Assembly (NCBI GenBank): GCA_009599575.1
Contig: VWND01000008.1
Span: forward strand, 682,001 to 746,000
Direction of reading: 5' to 3'
DNA: 64,000 bases
DNA from: Blumeriella jaapii
Lineage: Eukaryota; Ascomycota; Leotiomycetes; Helotiales; Drepanopezizaceae
The notes beneath the pieces were generated by a model. It was not told where the DNA came from. It was given only the letters and a program-made list of their open reading frames with translations, and searched no databases. Made by a program: the position numbers and the translations under genes. Below, piece after piece: positions 10,921 to 23,233 of this stretch; positions within the stretch are counted from its first letter, which is position 1; each line of letters begins with the position of its first letter.

Positions 10921-12308
10921 CTAGAGTTCGACCGACAAGGAGTCGACTGACAAGTTCGAGCTTGCATCTTCCTCGTCACCCACGTCCGTCTTAGCCGCCG
11001 TTGGATCCCTCGCGAGGATGCCATCACCGACCACCTTCCAGCCGCCGTCATTTTGCTGTACGTGATTAGCGGCCAGGAGCCACGAGGTACGATCAGCAGC
11101 ATCGCCAGATTCAAATACCCGCAGATGCTTGTAGTTCGAGCTCGTTGGGCTGCCGAAAAGTTTACCCATGAGCAACGAGTAGCAGGCATTCCTCTCCATC
11201 CACAGATCAACCGTGTCAATGTACGTCATCCTTCTCGCGTTTCGCGAGATGCCATGCTGCGGAACGAGCTGAACGAAGAGCCTATCGAGTCTAGGTAGAT
11301 GATCTATGATTGCGGAAAAGTGGCCCATCATTGGGAACATGCAAATGTAGGACATGTCCCGTATGCTTGGGCTCAAATACGCCTTGTGATCTGGTGTACC
11401 TTTCCCCAGAACAAATGGTAGAATCTTGATCTGTTAGCGCTTCCATTCGGGGAACGTGGAATGGGCCTCACCGATGGCGCGACACTGCTCCATGGTTCGA
11501 GCGAGTTGTAAGCCTTGACGAACGACCCCTCGTTGATCAAGAGTTTTGACCAATTTCGGATCTCAAAAAGTGCGGATCGGCCAGCCCGAGCGATGCCATC
11601 TTCCGAAGGCAATGTGCTCACATTTCCAGTCGATTCATCTTCAGAGATCTGGGAAGCCTGTTGCGACGTTTCTGGTAGTACGAAAGCCTCTGAAGATCTT
11701 TCAAGAAGTAGATAGTGACATGCAGTGTCGAACCGCCTTTGATGTTCAAGGGACACATGACAGGACGAGAGAAAGCCCAGAGCCTCCGGCGGCGCGACGA
11801 TCAGGAGCCTCACTGGATCAACGTTCTGGAACAGAAGAGACCAGAAAGAAGCAAACTCGTTGACCCGAGACTGGCCCTCGGGGACATCTGTGACCTGATT
11901 GTCATGGACCAGGAGCACCACCGACCTAACGTTCTTCTGCCAAGAGTTCGAGACGATGAAGCTGATAAATGGTTGGATCTGCTGGCTCAAGAATGAACGC
12001 TGAAATGTCGGCTTGTCGAGGATTGGGATCGAGAATCGGGTACACCTAAAGAGCACCGGTGCGCTTGCAGCTCTCCATCTTTTGCAGACGAGCGAGAGCT
12101 CCTTCAGAGGGGCATGGTCTGCGCGGGTCAGCCCATAGTTTGGCTCGCCGTACAGCGCCGCAGCAGATGGTGGCGTGTCATCCAGGTACTCGCAGATTTG
12201 CGAGAACAGCTCGTTCGGCAGGGACTGGATAGAGGTCGGGCCCTGGGACGACCTTGTTGGTGTTCCTGCGCCTGCCATGATCGAGTCGAAAAGTGTTGGT
12301 TTCACCAA
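10921..12308 (-). CDS. F-box protein
   Basis: Exons complement(11472-12308) and complement(10921-11430); the 41-nt intron has GTGAGG...CTAACAG borders, and an alternative acceptor 6 nt further gives a 47-nt intron in the same frame. The 448-residue product has an F-box near residues 28-95: SLPNELFSQICEYLDD, then a long insert and LSLVCKRWRAASAPVLFR. F-box proteins recruit substrates to SCF ubiquitin ligases through Skp1; the substrate-binding part here, to residue 448, has no repeat type I recognise. The C-terminus is acidic and Ser-rich. An in-frame ATG at 12278 (MAGAGTPTRSS) is an equally good start. It stands alone between a repeat region and the gene desert. The F-box call is firm; the target is unknown. 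Confidence 0.85.
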
Positions 12309-12477
12309 AGGGGGTTGTGCGCACTGGTTTTGAGACGTGCAATAGTATTGTATTGCTGATGTCGAGGGAGGGAATCACCAGCTACGAATTGGGAGAATAT
12401 GGTGCACGCCTAGTGCGTGCGATCACGTGTCTTAGTATAGCCACGTGATCAACCCATATCAGATACCTACAAGTAGG

Positions 12478-12600
12478 AAGAAGAAAGGGAAAAGGAAAAG
12501 GAAAGGAAAAGAAAAAGAAAAAGGAAAGAGAAAAGGAAAAGGAAAAGAAATAGGAAAAGGAAAAGAAAAAGGAAAAATAAAAGGTAATTTGAAAAAGAGA
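12478..12600. repeat. GGAAAA/GAAAAA polypurine tract
   Basis: About 120 bases of GGAAAA, GAAAAG and GAAAAAG units with almost no pyrimidines. A very similar tract lies at 54034-54122. Both are intergenic. Confidence 0.85.
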
Positions 12601-12903
12601 TACTCGTTCGCGGAAGGACGGCCACGAGATGAGACTCGGTTCACAGTACGATGTACGGTAATGTAGGTTGAAGCGGCGCGTAGTATAATGTGAACGGATC
12701 GGATAATCATCTTTGCCGAGACATGAGTGGGGTCTGTGTAACATCAAAATTCTTATGGCAATTTACAAATTCGACACCGACATACGGGATCGCTGGCACA
12801 ACGACGGGACTCTCTAACCAATGCGGTTATAGATCCGTCTCACATATACAGTTTCAACTTTTCAACCAACAGAAGTCTCTGGGCTCAATTGCCGAGACCT
12901 CCG

Positions 12904-12990
12904 TCTCTCGTTCCTCGTCTCTCGTTCCTCGTCTCTCGTTCCTCGTGTCTCGCTTCTCGCTTCTCGTTTCTCGCTTATCGCTTATCGTAG
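12904..12990. repeat. TCTCGTTCCTCG tandem array
   Basis: Repeated TCTCGTTCCTCG dodecamers decay into TCTCGCTTC and TTATCGC variants towards 12990. It is the most regular repeat at the edge of the gene desert. Confidence 0.8.
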
Positions 12991-15900
12991 CGACCCTTGG
13001 ATTTGCATGAAAGCTAGCTCCCGTGCCGTTGCTTCTACATGTAATGTTGGTGATCTCTACGGATATGGTCCACGAAAGGTTAGAAGTGCGAACGATCATG
13101 GCGATTTGTAGATGGAATTCCTCAACTCGTTTATCGATCCCCGGGCCGAGTAAGTCCTAGCGAGCCAACCTCGGTGTATTCGATTCGAGCTGCAGCAGAG
13201 AGTGGGTATGTCTTACAGTACTCTGTATAGCACAGTACAAGCGAGTCCCCCAACGCCCAATGGGTCCTGTGAATTGCTGCTTAGAGTATTCTCATGCTGC
13301 TGAAGCAACCCTGGAACATCTCGAAGTTAGAAGGTCGTATTCGCACGTTGACAAATCAAGGAACAATATCGTTTGAATCCACTGCCGCAACTTGTGTTCA
13401 TGTGATTAGAACCAAGCGACCTGAGGGGCAAGGTCGTTGCCTACCTGACAAGTAGTACCTCGCTGGTGCTCCGTATAGGTGTCATTCAAGTCTGTCTAGA
13501 TGCGGTTGGCTGGTCCTCCAAGCCCTAGCAAAAGCATCAAGCGCCTCTTAAGGCAATGGGCTCTTTCACAATCCGATGCCGTCGGGTCAAGCGGACCGAG
13601 GCCTCTAATGTCAAAAACACCCCCGTCATTACCATCCCTGCTATCGAAAGCGGAGTGGTTGATGACCCCAGAGCGATGTCTTCGCCATCTTCAACCTATT
13701 TCGCTCAGGATTTGGTCCAATACTAACAAGAGCGTCAAATGCTGGCTGCCCACATCATCTCTGTATCGGCCTTACTTGGGAATGTATCCCGCTCGAGGCC
13801 ATGACGCCCATGAACCGGAATCACTGTAAGACACCTGGGAGACAGCCTGGTCGGTATATGTTGGAAAGCAGTGGGGTAACGAGACACTCTAGAATATTGC
13901 AAGAAGATGAGCTCCCTCGTGGCGTACGCATGCTCGACAAAAATAGTATTAGCGTTCACAGCCCTCGGTAAGAACTGGGTCTCATCTAGTTGACAAATCT
14001 GCACTGCATCTCAATCAGTGTGACGTGTCTTACCAGAACAGTGGAATTTCCGGGGGCATGTGGCTATGGCAGAAGGCGACATGAAGAAAAGGAAAGCCTC
14101 ACTCGCATCACGAGTTCGAAATTTTAGAAGTTGACATCCTAGCATGAGCGTATCCGTGAATGGAACCGAGCGATCCGATTTGGATGTCAGTCAAGTATGC
14201 ATCGGTACCCACAGGGTGTAGCTGGAGTAAAGTTACAGGATATACTTCGAGGTCAAAGCTGAGACCCTCCCTTTCCATCCTGCAGCGGCGGTAAATGACA
14301 AGAGTTTGATCTTGGCACCAAAGGAGAATATACAAAAAGAGCCTCCCCCCTCTCTGGAAAAAGCAACGCAACTTCAAGGGTGCAGTTTGCGGTGCATATT
14401 TCGGCTGTTTCAAGCTATTTTCGCCCATCCACCTCCCTCTGTACATGTACCGAATAGTCATAGCGGCCATCTCCGGAGGGAAATTTTGATTTCTAGGCGT
14501 TGAGGGCAGTTTTCACTGATTTGCAAGAGCCTACTCGTCAGCTATCAATTTTGAGAAGATCTGAGACTGGACTTCAGGGCTCTCACAAGCGGACGTCTAG
14601 AGCTCTATCAAATACAAGGAAAGGTCGCAATGAAATCATGTTTTCTATTTTAGTACAGTCAATGGAGTATTCCGATATGCAAATGAAGTGGCGAGATATC
14701 CGCCCGATTCTGTCAATTCTAATGTCCGTCAGAAAGCGGTACTGTATGATCGACTAGGTTTACAGGAGTACAGCAGTCAGGTGCTGTCCCCAGTCTATAC
14801 CAGGGGGTCTAGCTTAGCCTATTTAAGTAGTGTTAAGCTCGAGTCCTTTTGCAAACAGAACTGGTAAATCGACTTTCGATATTAAATACAGCTTGAAAAC
14901 GTGCTAGCGTGTTTCTGTCGAAGCTTTAGGACTGAGCTCGCCGATTTTTTCTTTCGCATCTTTTACAGCCTCTCGCGATTGATTAGACACTGTGAACAAA
15001 GACTCATTGAAGGTCATTTTATGACTCCGTTGGGCTAAGCAAGACCCCCTGATCAAAGCAGGGAGATATAAAACTTAACCGCCGTAACACTGTACTTAGT
15101 AGGTAGGCTCCAAAAGAGAATTGGGCTATATAAAAGTCAAAGCACAGATTAGTCCAAGCTTGTTTAGAACTTAAGGTTCGCGGACCGACCCTAGGCGCCC
15201 GAGTTACCACGTGTACTATGTAAAGAATGAGCAAAAGGCGGTATCTCTTGCATTTCTCGCACGATGCTATAGCTTGCAGTGCTAAAGCACCAATCATATC
15301 TGCTCTACCATTATCTAAGCGCTTTGGAGCATATTCTAAAGCATATCTTGCTTTCAAGAAGCAACGTATGACCCGGTCGCGTGGGAGAGAGTTCGTTAAC
15401 CGAAGGGTAGCACGGAACTTTCAGACCCCTAAAGGGTCGGCTGCCACGAGGAACACTTATCAAGACTTTCTATAGTATCGGCCCGTGTAAGCGAACTTGT
15501 AAATTCAGTCTCCTCACCACTTCGAGTGAGCCAAAGGCGGTCTGAGATGCTGAGACAAGCATTTAGAGGCTGAGGACTTGGCCCAAGCTAAGAGCTACTG
15601 TAACACGGGAGCTGACAGCCGTGGTCCTTGTCACTTCTAAGCCGATGTTCTTCTGTGCATACGGGTCTGATGCCCAAGAGTGCGGCTAAGTCCTGGGGCT
15701 CGTGTTTCTGAAGCTCGGAAACACGCGGTACAGAGACAGGGTTTTGACACGCGAAAATTCAGCAAGCACATTTCAGCTCTGGAATCATAATCTCGATCTT
15801 TGGAGCAGCGTCCTTTACATGACTGTTGGTACTACCGACAACAAAAGCCATCGATAGCCTTATGGACATAGCTACAACACAGGGGTGCATAGTTCCCACG

Positions 15901-16221
15901 GAAAGGGGTCTCGACCACCATTGTGATTCTGCCGGCTTCTGTAACTATTTACAATGATGATTTAATATCCAGAAGGTGATATATATACCATCCAGAAGGC
16001 CTTCGATGAGTCTCACCGCCTGCCAAGGGTGGACGAGACCTATTGCAAATTCTTTTTTCCTACCATAAGCGGTAGCCGGGTACCGTAGCACGGGACGAGT
16101 TTACGGAGTATGCTTAGAGAGCCCGGTCGTTCAGAAGACTGCTAAGTACCGTATTGCATACGAGAAATCAGACGGAATCCGAATTTTCTAGCCGTAATCG
16201 TCGAGTAACTGCCCGGATAGC

Positions 16222-16283
16222 CGGAATGACTAGTAGCCGAATAGCTGTCTGTCGGAACGACTATCAACCGAATGGCTGTCTGT
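16222..16283. repeat. Diverged 31-bp tandem duplication
   Basis: Two adjacent 31-bp units (16222-16252 and 16253-16283) share CGGAA-GACTA and CCGAAT-GCTGTCTGT. I count five differences, four of them transitions. It sits inside the gene desert. Confidence 0.8.
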
Positions 16284-18127
16284 ACAGTACCCATGCAAAG
16301 CTATACTAGTATGTACTGTATCTGTACGTCGATGTGTCAGGATTGCCCCAATCAACATCGCGTTATGAATAGGAATTCAAAAATCGACGGAACATCTTGT
16401 TGATACTCACATTAGCTTGAACAGCGACCACCTGCTTCACCAACTCGGCATCCATATCTGCACTGAGATCAGTGCGGACTTCACGTACGACGATTTTGGG
16501 AGCTCTTAGCGAAGTGGACGGTTTCAAACTCGGGAGATAACGATCACTGACCTTCAGAGAAGCTTCTTCGCAGTAATGATAACTTATCGAGCGATGTGGA
16601 CCCCCTACTCGGTTCCATTATGACTTGGATGAAATAGGTGCTGTCTTCGCTCAATCAAGGTCAGTTAGTTACCTTGAGAATATCAAATTGTTTTTAATAT
16701 CGATTTCGATCCACATAACGATGCACTTCTACGTCCGTGATTGCCAGGGGGGTTTATTTATATCACATCCGCCAACTAACACTGTTGTAGACATCACTAA
16801 CGAAGGGACGAAAGTGAGGCCGCACCACTGAGACAGGGTGTGTAAACCTAAGATCCAACTCGTCTAACGCGTATTATGTTAGGGAATTTCCAATAATTAT
16901 CAAATACAAGTTCGAATAGCGTGAAATATGACTTCTGTGTACATACTTGACGCATCTTTTGGTTAGTTCGAAGGATCAGAACAGTTTCTCCGCATACTTA
17001 TATTAGCATATTGACAGCAATTTCAAGGGTTTGAATGCTCCGAAGCTTTCTCGGAGCTGTTCAGACTGTGCGTAACATCTGGTTCACAAGCTGTACACAG
17101 TACATACTCTGCGAGGTGTATAGTACCCGTCGATGAGGTTTCAGATCCCCAAAGATCAAACTCTTCAGCCTGTTGTGGAGATTTCTTTCCAAAGATACTT
17201 AGCCACTCGAGGAAAAGGAAAGAAGATGAGCTGTGCTACTATGAAGTACGTCGCCTGACCATACAGTATATATGCAGGCTTAACTTTTTGGAGACCCCTG
17301 ATGTTACAAGGGTAAGGTGCCTCATGGGTCGCGTATGGGACACTGCACTAGTCAGACACCGCAACGACACCTGCTCTTTGACTACGTCGGCATTGCAAAT
17401 TGATAAAGAGACATTTCTGTGGAATGGGAATAGTGTGCATCTGTAATTTTCATGCTTGCATGTTTTTCATTCGAAGGAATACAGAGGATAATGATCGGTT
17501 TTCCAAACTGAGTCCTAAGCGCATGTGGGGGTTTTTCGATATAGAAAAGCTCAACACAAGTCTGATTTTCACTTAAATTCTCCCCAGAGCAAGTAAGTTC
17601 TCTTGGAAGAAGACCCCAGGTACCTCTGACCCGCTCGTACTTAGCAGGAGCACCAAGCCACTACGACCAGTTCGGAGCACTGAAGCAGAATCCGTCACCC
17701 CGAGCCCGGCTAGTAGCGAGTGGGTTGTTTGTAGGCAGTGCTGCATCGTAGCCGCCCCGGCCAGACTATTGACAGAAGCGCCCTGCACAATGGATATTCG
17801 AGGCGGACTTTGATCACGAACCTATGGACTAGGTTTCATGTGTCCATGCGCTCAAGATACTTCGCTCGGTGAGAAACACCGTTTAGAGCAACAAAACCGT
17901 TTTTAGACAGCTTTAGGTCAATTGACAAAGTCCCGAAGAACACAAAACTCACATACATGAAGTAAACGAGCACGATGTATAACATTACCACTATAGCTAC
18001 AGTGACTTCAGTTGTGTCGCGAGCAATACCAAGACTTCTCTGCATTTGAAGCCTGAACGCACAGACTTTGGACACCCTGATTTGTTCGTAGTGGACGGAA
18101 GCAGCGGTAGCACAACGGTGTAAGGTG

Positions 18128-18133
18128 TATAAA
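18128..18133 (+). promoter_or_regulatory. TATA box of the laccase gene
   Basis: TATAAA, 95 bases before the laccase ATG, followed by a pyrimidine-rich CTTCTCTCTCTTT stretch that often marks transcription starts in filamentous fungi. Position and context fit a core promoter; this is an inference from sequence only. Confidence 0.55.
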
Positions 18134-18227
18134 GATGAAGAGACTTCTCTCTCTTTGGATCCTCAAACATCTCATCTCATCTCGGTGATATACTCCTCTT
18201 CAGGATCCATTCTTACCATTCGTTATA

Positions 18228-20789
18228 ATGAAGACCACACTCGTTAGTTTGCTCGGGGCCACTTTGTCGTTGGTCTCAGCCATCCCTTTGGTTTCTGACT
18301 CAAATGCAATTCTCAACACTCGTCAATCTTGCGAGAACACAGCAACTTCTCGAAGTTGCTGGGGAGGATATTCCATCGATACAGACTGGTACGAAATCAC
18401 GCCCGACACTGGGGTAACTCGAGAGGTATGCTCCTTACGTTGCACTTTTCTTCTTAAAAGAAACTAACAAGATTGCAGTACTGGCTCGAAATCCTCAATA
18501 CGACAGTGGCCGTCGATGGGTACGCCCGCCCGGTCCTGTCTTTCAACGGCACTGTCCCAGGTCCAACTATATGGGCCGATTGGGGAGGTGAGACTGCTCC
18601 GGAAGACCGAAAGAAATATCATTTGCTAACCTCCTCATCCTTCGGCATAGATAATCTCATTATCCATGTCAAGAACAACATGGAGTACAATGGTACTGCT
18701 ATTCATTGGCATGGGATCAGACATCTCGGGAGTCTCGAATATGACGGCGTCCCAGGAGTCACTCGTGAGTATTGACGTTGCATACGTAGAACCTTATGCT
18801 AAGCCGTGGCACGTAGAATGCCCGATCGCCCCCGGAGACTCATTGACCTACAAGTTCCAAGCAACCCAACATGGTTCAGCTTGGTACCATTCTCATCACA
18901 CCACGCAGTATGGAGATGGACTTTTAGGACCACTGATCATCAACGGCCCAGCTACTGCTGACTATGATGAGGATCTCGGATTGCTCTTCCTTTCCGACTG
19001 GTCGCACACACCAGCATATCAACTTTGGGAGGAGGCCAGACATGGAACTGTGCTCACTCTTGAGACCGGATTGCTGAACGGTACTAATACTTGGAATTGC
19101 ACTGGGTCAACTGATCCCAATTGCGTCGGTGGCGGTAGGAAATTCGAGACGGCATTCGAAGCGGGAAAGAAATACCGAATCAGACTTGTGAACAGTGCTC
19201 GTGAGTGCAGGGATGCTACCTTATTCTCCAACGTCTTCGGATTCTGTGCTATCAAGGCTCTGCTCCCAAAGCAAGTCTCGAGCGCCGCAATCTTTAAAAT
19301 TGATGAGTTACGGGGCTAATTTCAATAAAGTGGATGGACACTTCCAATTCTCGATCGATGGCCACTCTCTGACTGTCATTGCCAATGATTTTGTCCCGTT
19401 GGTACGCTTTAGATTTTTTCCCCGGGGCAGTCCCAGAGTGAGATCTTAGGACATCACCTCTTCCTCTCGGACTAGTTCTGGGTAGCAGTTGCTAAAATTA
19501 CTTTAGGTGCCGTACGTAACTGACAGCGTGGTCATCTCCATGGGCCAGCGCTACGACGTGATTGTTGAGGCCACTGCTGCTTCAGGAGACTTCTGGATTC
19601 GAGCGGGTTGGATTTCAGCGTGCTCGACCAACGCAAATCCCGACGAGATGACCGGTATCGTTCGATACAGTTCTAACAGTACTGCTGATCCAACAACCAC
19701 AAGCACCGTCGAGATCAGTACCAACTGTGGCGATGTAAGTCTGTCCTTACTCCTGACACGTTCCGGTTACTCTCTTCGTAAATGTCAAGTGCTGAATTTT
19801 TTCTCAGGAACCACTTGCTAGCCTGGTCCCACAGTAGGTCAACTGAGCTTTAACCGTTCCTTTGTTTTGGCCAGCCTGAGGAGCATACTACTCCAGGGAC
19901 TGCTCCAAAAACCCGAAGAAGAGCAACTGCTGACTTCCTGCTTTCTAGCTTGGCCATGAACGTCGGCAGCTTCTCCGAAGCTGCTGTTAACACCGAGAAT
20001 CTCGGTTTCGTGTTATCGGAAAACTTGTTTCATTGGACCATTAATTCAACTAGTCTTCTGATTGACTGGGCAAACCCCACAACTCTGCGTATCTTCAACA
20101 ATGAAACCATTTTCCCTACCGAATACAATGGTGAGTGCCCCGCCAGTAACCGATTGCCGTCCCTTGGCTGTCTCAAGAGCTGTCTGTTCTCGGACTACTT
20201 CGCAACACGCAAGAACGATTGTTTGCTGACATCGTATTTCGTGGCAGTCCAACCAGTTGAGATCACTGAAGCAGACCCTCTTTGGGCCGTGTATATCATC
20301 CAGGATACCGCAGGATTCGGGTCACACCCGATTCACTTGCACGGGCACGACTTTTGGGTGATCGCCCAGGACGTTGGCATGTTTGACATAGCCACCACCC
20401 CTACAAACCTTGTAAACCCTCCACGCAGAGATGTTGCCACGCTTCCCAGTAACGGCTACTTGGCTATAGCTTTCAAAAAAGACAATCCAGGCTCCTGGCT
20501 GCTCCACTGCCATGTAAGATATCGAAGATTCATATGCCTTCCCTCCTCATCCGGGCTGCTCCTGAAAAACTTTACAGTTTTCCTTGAGTTCCGTGTAAGG
20601 CAAATACTGACGCTCTCCGTAACTCAGATCGCGTGGCATGCTTCTCAAGGTCTCGCCATGCAATTTGTCGAGTCGCAGGCTGAAATTGCCGTTGCGATGG
20701 AGGATGCTGCAATCTTTCGTGAAACTTGTGCCACCTGGGACACATACGATGCGACGGCGCCCCACCCGCAAGACGATTCTGGAATTTGA
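18228..20789 (+). CDS. Secreted laccase (multicopper oxidase)
   Basis: Ten exons: 18228-18425, 18479-18587, 18651-18764, 18817-19200, 19331-19401, 19507-19734, 19808-19833, 19949-20130, 20248-20513, 20628-20789. All junctions are GT-AG and the sum is exactly 580 codons (579 residues). A signal peptide (MKTTLVSLLGATLSLVSAIP) leads the protein. The four copper motifs are complete: HWHG at 121-124, WYHSH at 163-167, HPIHLHGHDF at 464-473 and HCHIAWH at 524-530, with Leu535 as the axial neighbour of the type-1 copper. The C-terminus DSGI is the plug seen in ascomycete laccases, and several NxT/NxS sites suggest glycosylation. The enzyme oxidises phenols with reduction of O2 to water outside the cell; melanin, lignocellulose or detoxification roles cannot be told apart here. 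Exon 7 (26 nt) and its downstream acceptor at 19948 were chosen because they restore VPHLAMNVG; nearer acceptors hit a stop. Confidence 0.95.
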
Positions 20790-21785
20790 GAGGTTCCAAT
20801 GGGAGCTTTGAAGATACGAGGGACTGCATTATACATGACTGACGAATTCCTTTTGTTCGCGATAGTTGGTTTTTAGGATATCCCCCGTGTGCCTTTGTCG
20901 GGATGCCTGTTTGTGTATTTCGATGTAACAGTAATTCCATAATTGATAGTGCTTACGCAAAACGATTGAATGACAAAACTGGACAGTGTATTGCTGCTCG
21001 CGCGAAAACCAACAGTGAATATAAACAAAAACATGCTATTTCAATAGCAAGGAAGCAAGCAAATAAATCGAAATAGACAAGCACCCGTAGCGTGGGAGAA
21101 GGAAGAACGCGCGTGACAAGAAAGAAGCAAAAAGCAGGTATTGGCAAGGAAATAAGTGGTTCCACGACTGTGAAACGAGTTTTCGAGAAGGAAAGGCCTC
21201 GATATAATATACATACAGGTAGCTTTCCAGCCGGCCCCGAGCGGGGAGAAGGGTTGTGGAGAGTGCAATGGAAAACTCAAAAGCAATGGAGAGCAAGATT
21301 AAGCAAGAGAACTGACTCTGCAACCCCACATAGTAAGCTTATAATCCGCAAGCAAGATGATTTCAAGATACTTCTTACCTAAGTTGAAAGGCAGATAACA
21401 TGTACGGAACACCTGCTCCGAGCGTGATGATGAGTAAGGCGTGAGATTACCTTACCTGAGGTGCCCCGTATGTAGCGGCGTAAGCAAGAGATCTCCATCT
21501 TGTGTCGCTGCTTTTCGACCTTGTCCTGTCTTCCGTGTCTACGTTGTCGAGGTGAAGCGGGTGAAAGTTTCCCCGAGGCCGCTGTTGAGCACGTGACCAC
21601 ATACACACGCCAAGCACTTTTTTAGCTGGAACCAGGACCAGGCCTGGCTCACTTGTCAGGGCCGGTACGACCTCCTATAGTACATACATACCTCTCCAAT
21701 TCCTTTGCCTCGTCAACCAGCTCCACCTTTGCCACAACAACCCCCAGTCACATATTCCTTTCGGAGCATCCTTTGAGCGCGCAAT
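20790..21785. other. Intergenic region between laccase and syntaxin
   Basis: Holds the laccase 3' end and the syntaxin promoter. The last 120 bases (from about 21680) carry short CT-rich stretches before the syntaxin ATG. I see no gene; short frames with hydrophobic runs on the minus strand are not convincing. Confidence 0.6.
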
Positions 21786-22917
21786 ATGTCGTACGCACAA
21801 TATGATCAGTATGGGGGAAACCCATACAACAATGGCCCCAGTGCGGAGAATGGTCAAGGCGGAGTAAGCAAGCTTTCCCTCGGCAGCCTCGAAGCTGCCC
21901 TCCTCTCCCGCGCGCCCGATGTACACGGAGAACATAACTAACCGGTGCGCGCGTTGTTCGTGTCGCATAGGCTCAAGCAGGAGCACCTGGCCCTCAACAT
22001 GAGATGTCCAATTATTCCGCGGCGTCGCAATCCTCGAATCCCGGCGCTTCCACTACGACATCATCCACCATCCTCTCGCAACCAGATTTCCTCGCGCGCG
22101 TCGATTATGCCAAACAAGAGATCCGAAGCCTGAGCACAAACATCCAGGATATTGCATCTCTACACCAGCGAGCCTTGTCCTCTCCAGACAGCAACTCGTC
22201 CACTCAGCTCGAGAGCCTGGTGACGGATACACAGTTGAAAAACACCAAGATCAGAGATCAAATCAAGTACTTGGAGTTGGACGCCATCAAGACACAAGAT
22301 GGATCGAAGAGCGTGAAGGCTAGACAGGCGAAGCAACTGAAGGGCGAGTTCGAGAAAGCTTTGAGCGATTACCAGCAAGAAGAAGTCGCGTACAGACAAC
22401 GATACCGTGACCAGATCGCAAGACAGTACCGTATCGTCAACCCAGAAGCATCCGAGGCCGAGGTCAATGAGGCGGCTGAGCTGGACTGGGGCTCCGAAGG
22501 TGTCTTCCAAACTGCAGTAAGTAACACAAGCCATACAGCTCGTTCTCATCCACTGACATGTCGCAGCTCAAAAGCAACCGATCTGGACAAGCTTCTTCGG
22601 TTCTAGGTGCCGTTCGCGCTCGCCACAATGAGCTCCAACGTATCGAAGCAACTCTCACAGATCTTGCCGCTATGTTTGCCGATATGGCTCAAATTGTCGA
22701 GGCACAGGATCCCGTAGTTGAGCACACCGAGCAAAATGCCATTCAGACCGCCGAGGATGTAGACAAGGGAAACACCGAGATCACCAAGGCGAACGAGCAT
22801 GCCCGACGCCGCAACAGACTAAAGTGGTGGTGTCTGCTGGTTGTTGTTATTATCATTTTGGCTATTGCTCTTGGTGTGGGACTCGGTGTTGGATTGGCCT
22901 CTAAATCGACTAATTGA
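21786..22917 (+). CDS. SSO1: Plasma-membrane t-SNARE, Sso1/syntaxin type
   Basis: Three exons (21786-21863, 21971-22516, 22567-22917) encode 324 residues. After a Tyr/Asn/Gly-rich N-terminus comes a three-helix Habc region (about 55-190), with LARVDYAKQEIRSLSTNI and a basic KSVKARQAKQLKGEFEKAL helix. The SNARE motif (about 215-280) carries RHNELQRIEATLTDLAAMF, with Gln at the zero layer in MAQIVEAQ. The chain ends in a tail anchor (WWCLLVVVIIILAIALGVGL) and a 10-residue luminal tail. Such Qa-SNAREs accept secretory vesicles at the plasma membrane with Sec9 and Snc partners. The symbol is by family; fungi often have one or two paralogues. It is convergent with ERV41 (316 bp apart). Confidence 0.93.
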
Positions 22918-23233
22918 GTGGGAATTTCTGTACACTGTTGTGTCCTTGAGCCGGCGTTGTCTTGACGTGAATACATTCGAATAATGCTTGCAACCATACG
23001 AGGTTGTCTTTAATGTATTGGATCTCAAAAGAATGTCTGATTAGTTGCGCACTACTTCCAGGTCGTTAATTCTGGGAGTCGGTGTAGTTCAGTGAAAAGA
23101 GTATGAAGCAATGTTCAAGAAATTCAACCATTTCAAATGCCGCCCTTAAAAGTAGCCAATTCTCCGGAACACCTGTTTTAAGATAGTAGTAGCATACATA
23201 CATACATTTACACTCAGAACTCCTCAGTCCATT
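22918..23233. other. Convergent 3' intergenic region
   Basis: The 316 bases between the syntaxin stop and the ERV41 stop must contain both 3' ends. No gene or obvious repeat is seen. Confidence 0.7.

Larger units (their letters stand above)
12309..18227. other. Gene desert of about 5.9 kb
   Basis: No open frame here exceeds about 120 codons and none matches a family I recognise. Simple repeats are sparse: a GGAAAA-type tract, a TCTCGTTCC array and one 31-bp tandem duplication. Composition is intermediate and stops are dense in all frames, as expected for decayed mobile DNA or former genes, but I found no terminal repeats, integrase or transposase motifs. The last 100 bases hold the laccase promoter. 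Confidence 0.6.

Noticed and set aside
13735..14004. Minus-strand 89-codon frame suspected as a HET-domain relic
   Set aside because: The characteristic HET motifs are absent and neighbouring frames do not continue it.
17836..18075. Minus-strand 79-codon frame with a hydrophobic segment
   Set aside because: Single short frame in the laccase upstream region, no family resemblance and no supporting exons.
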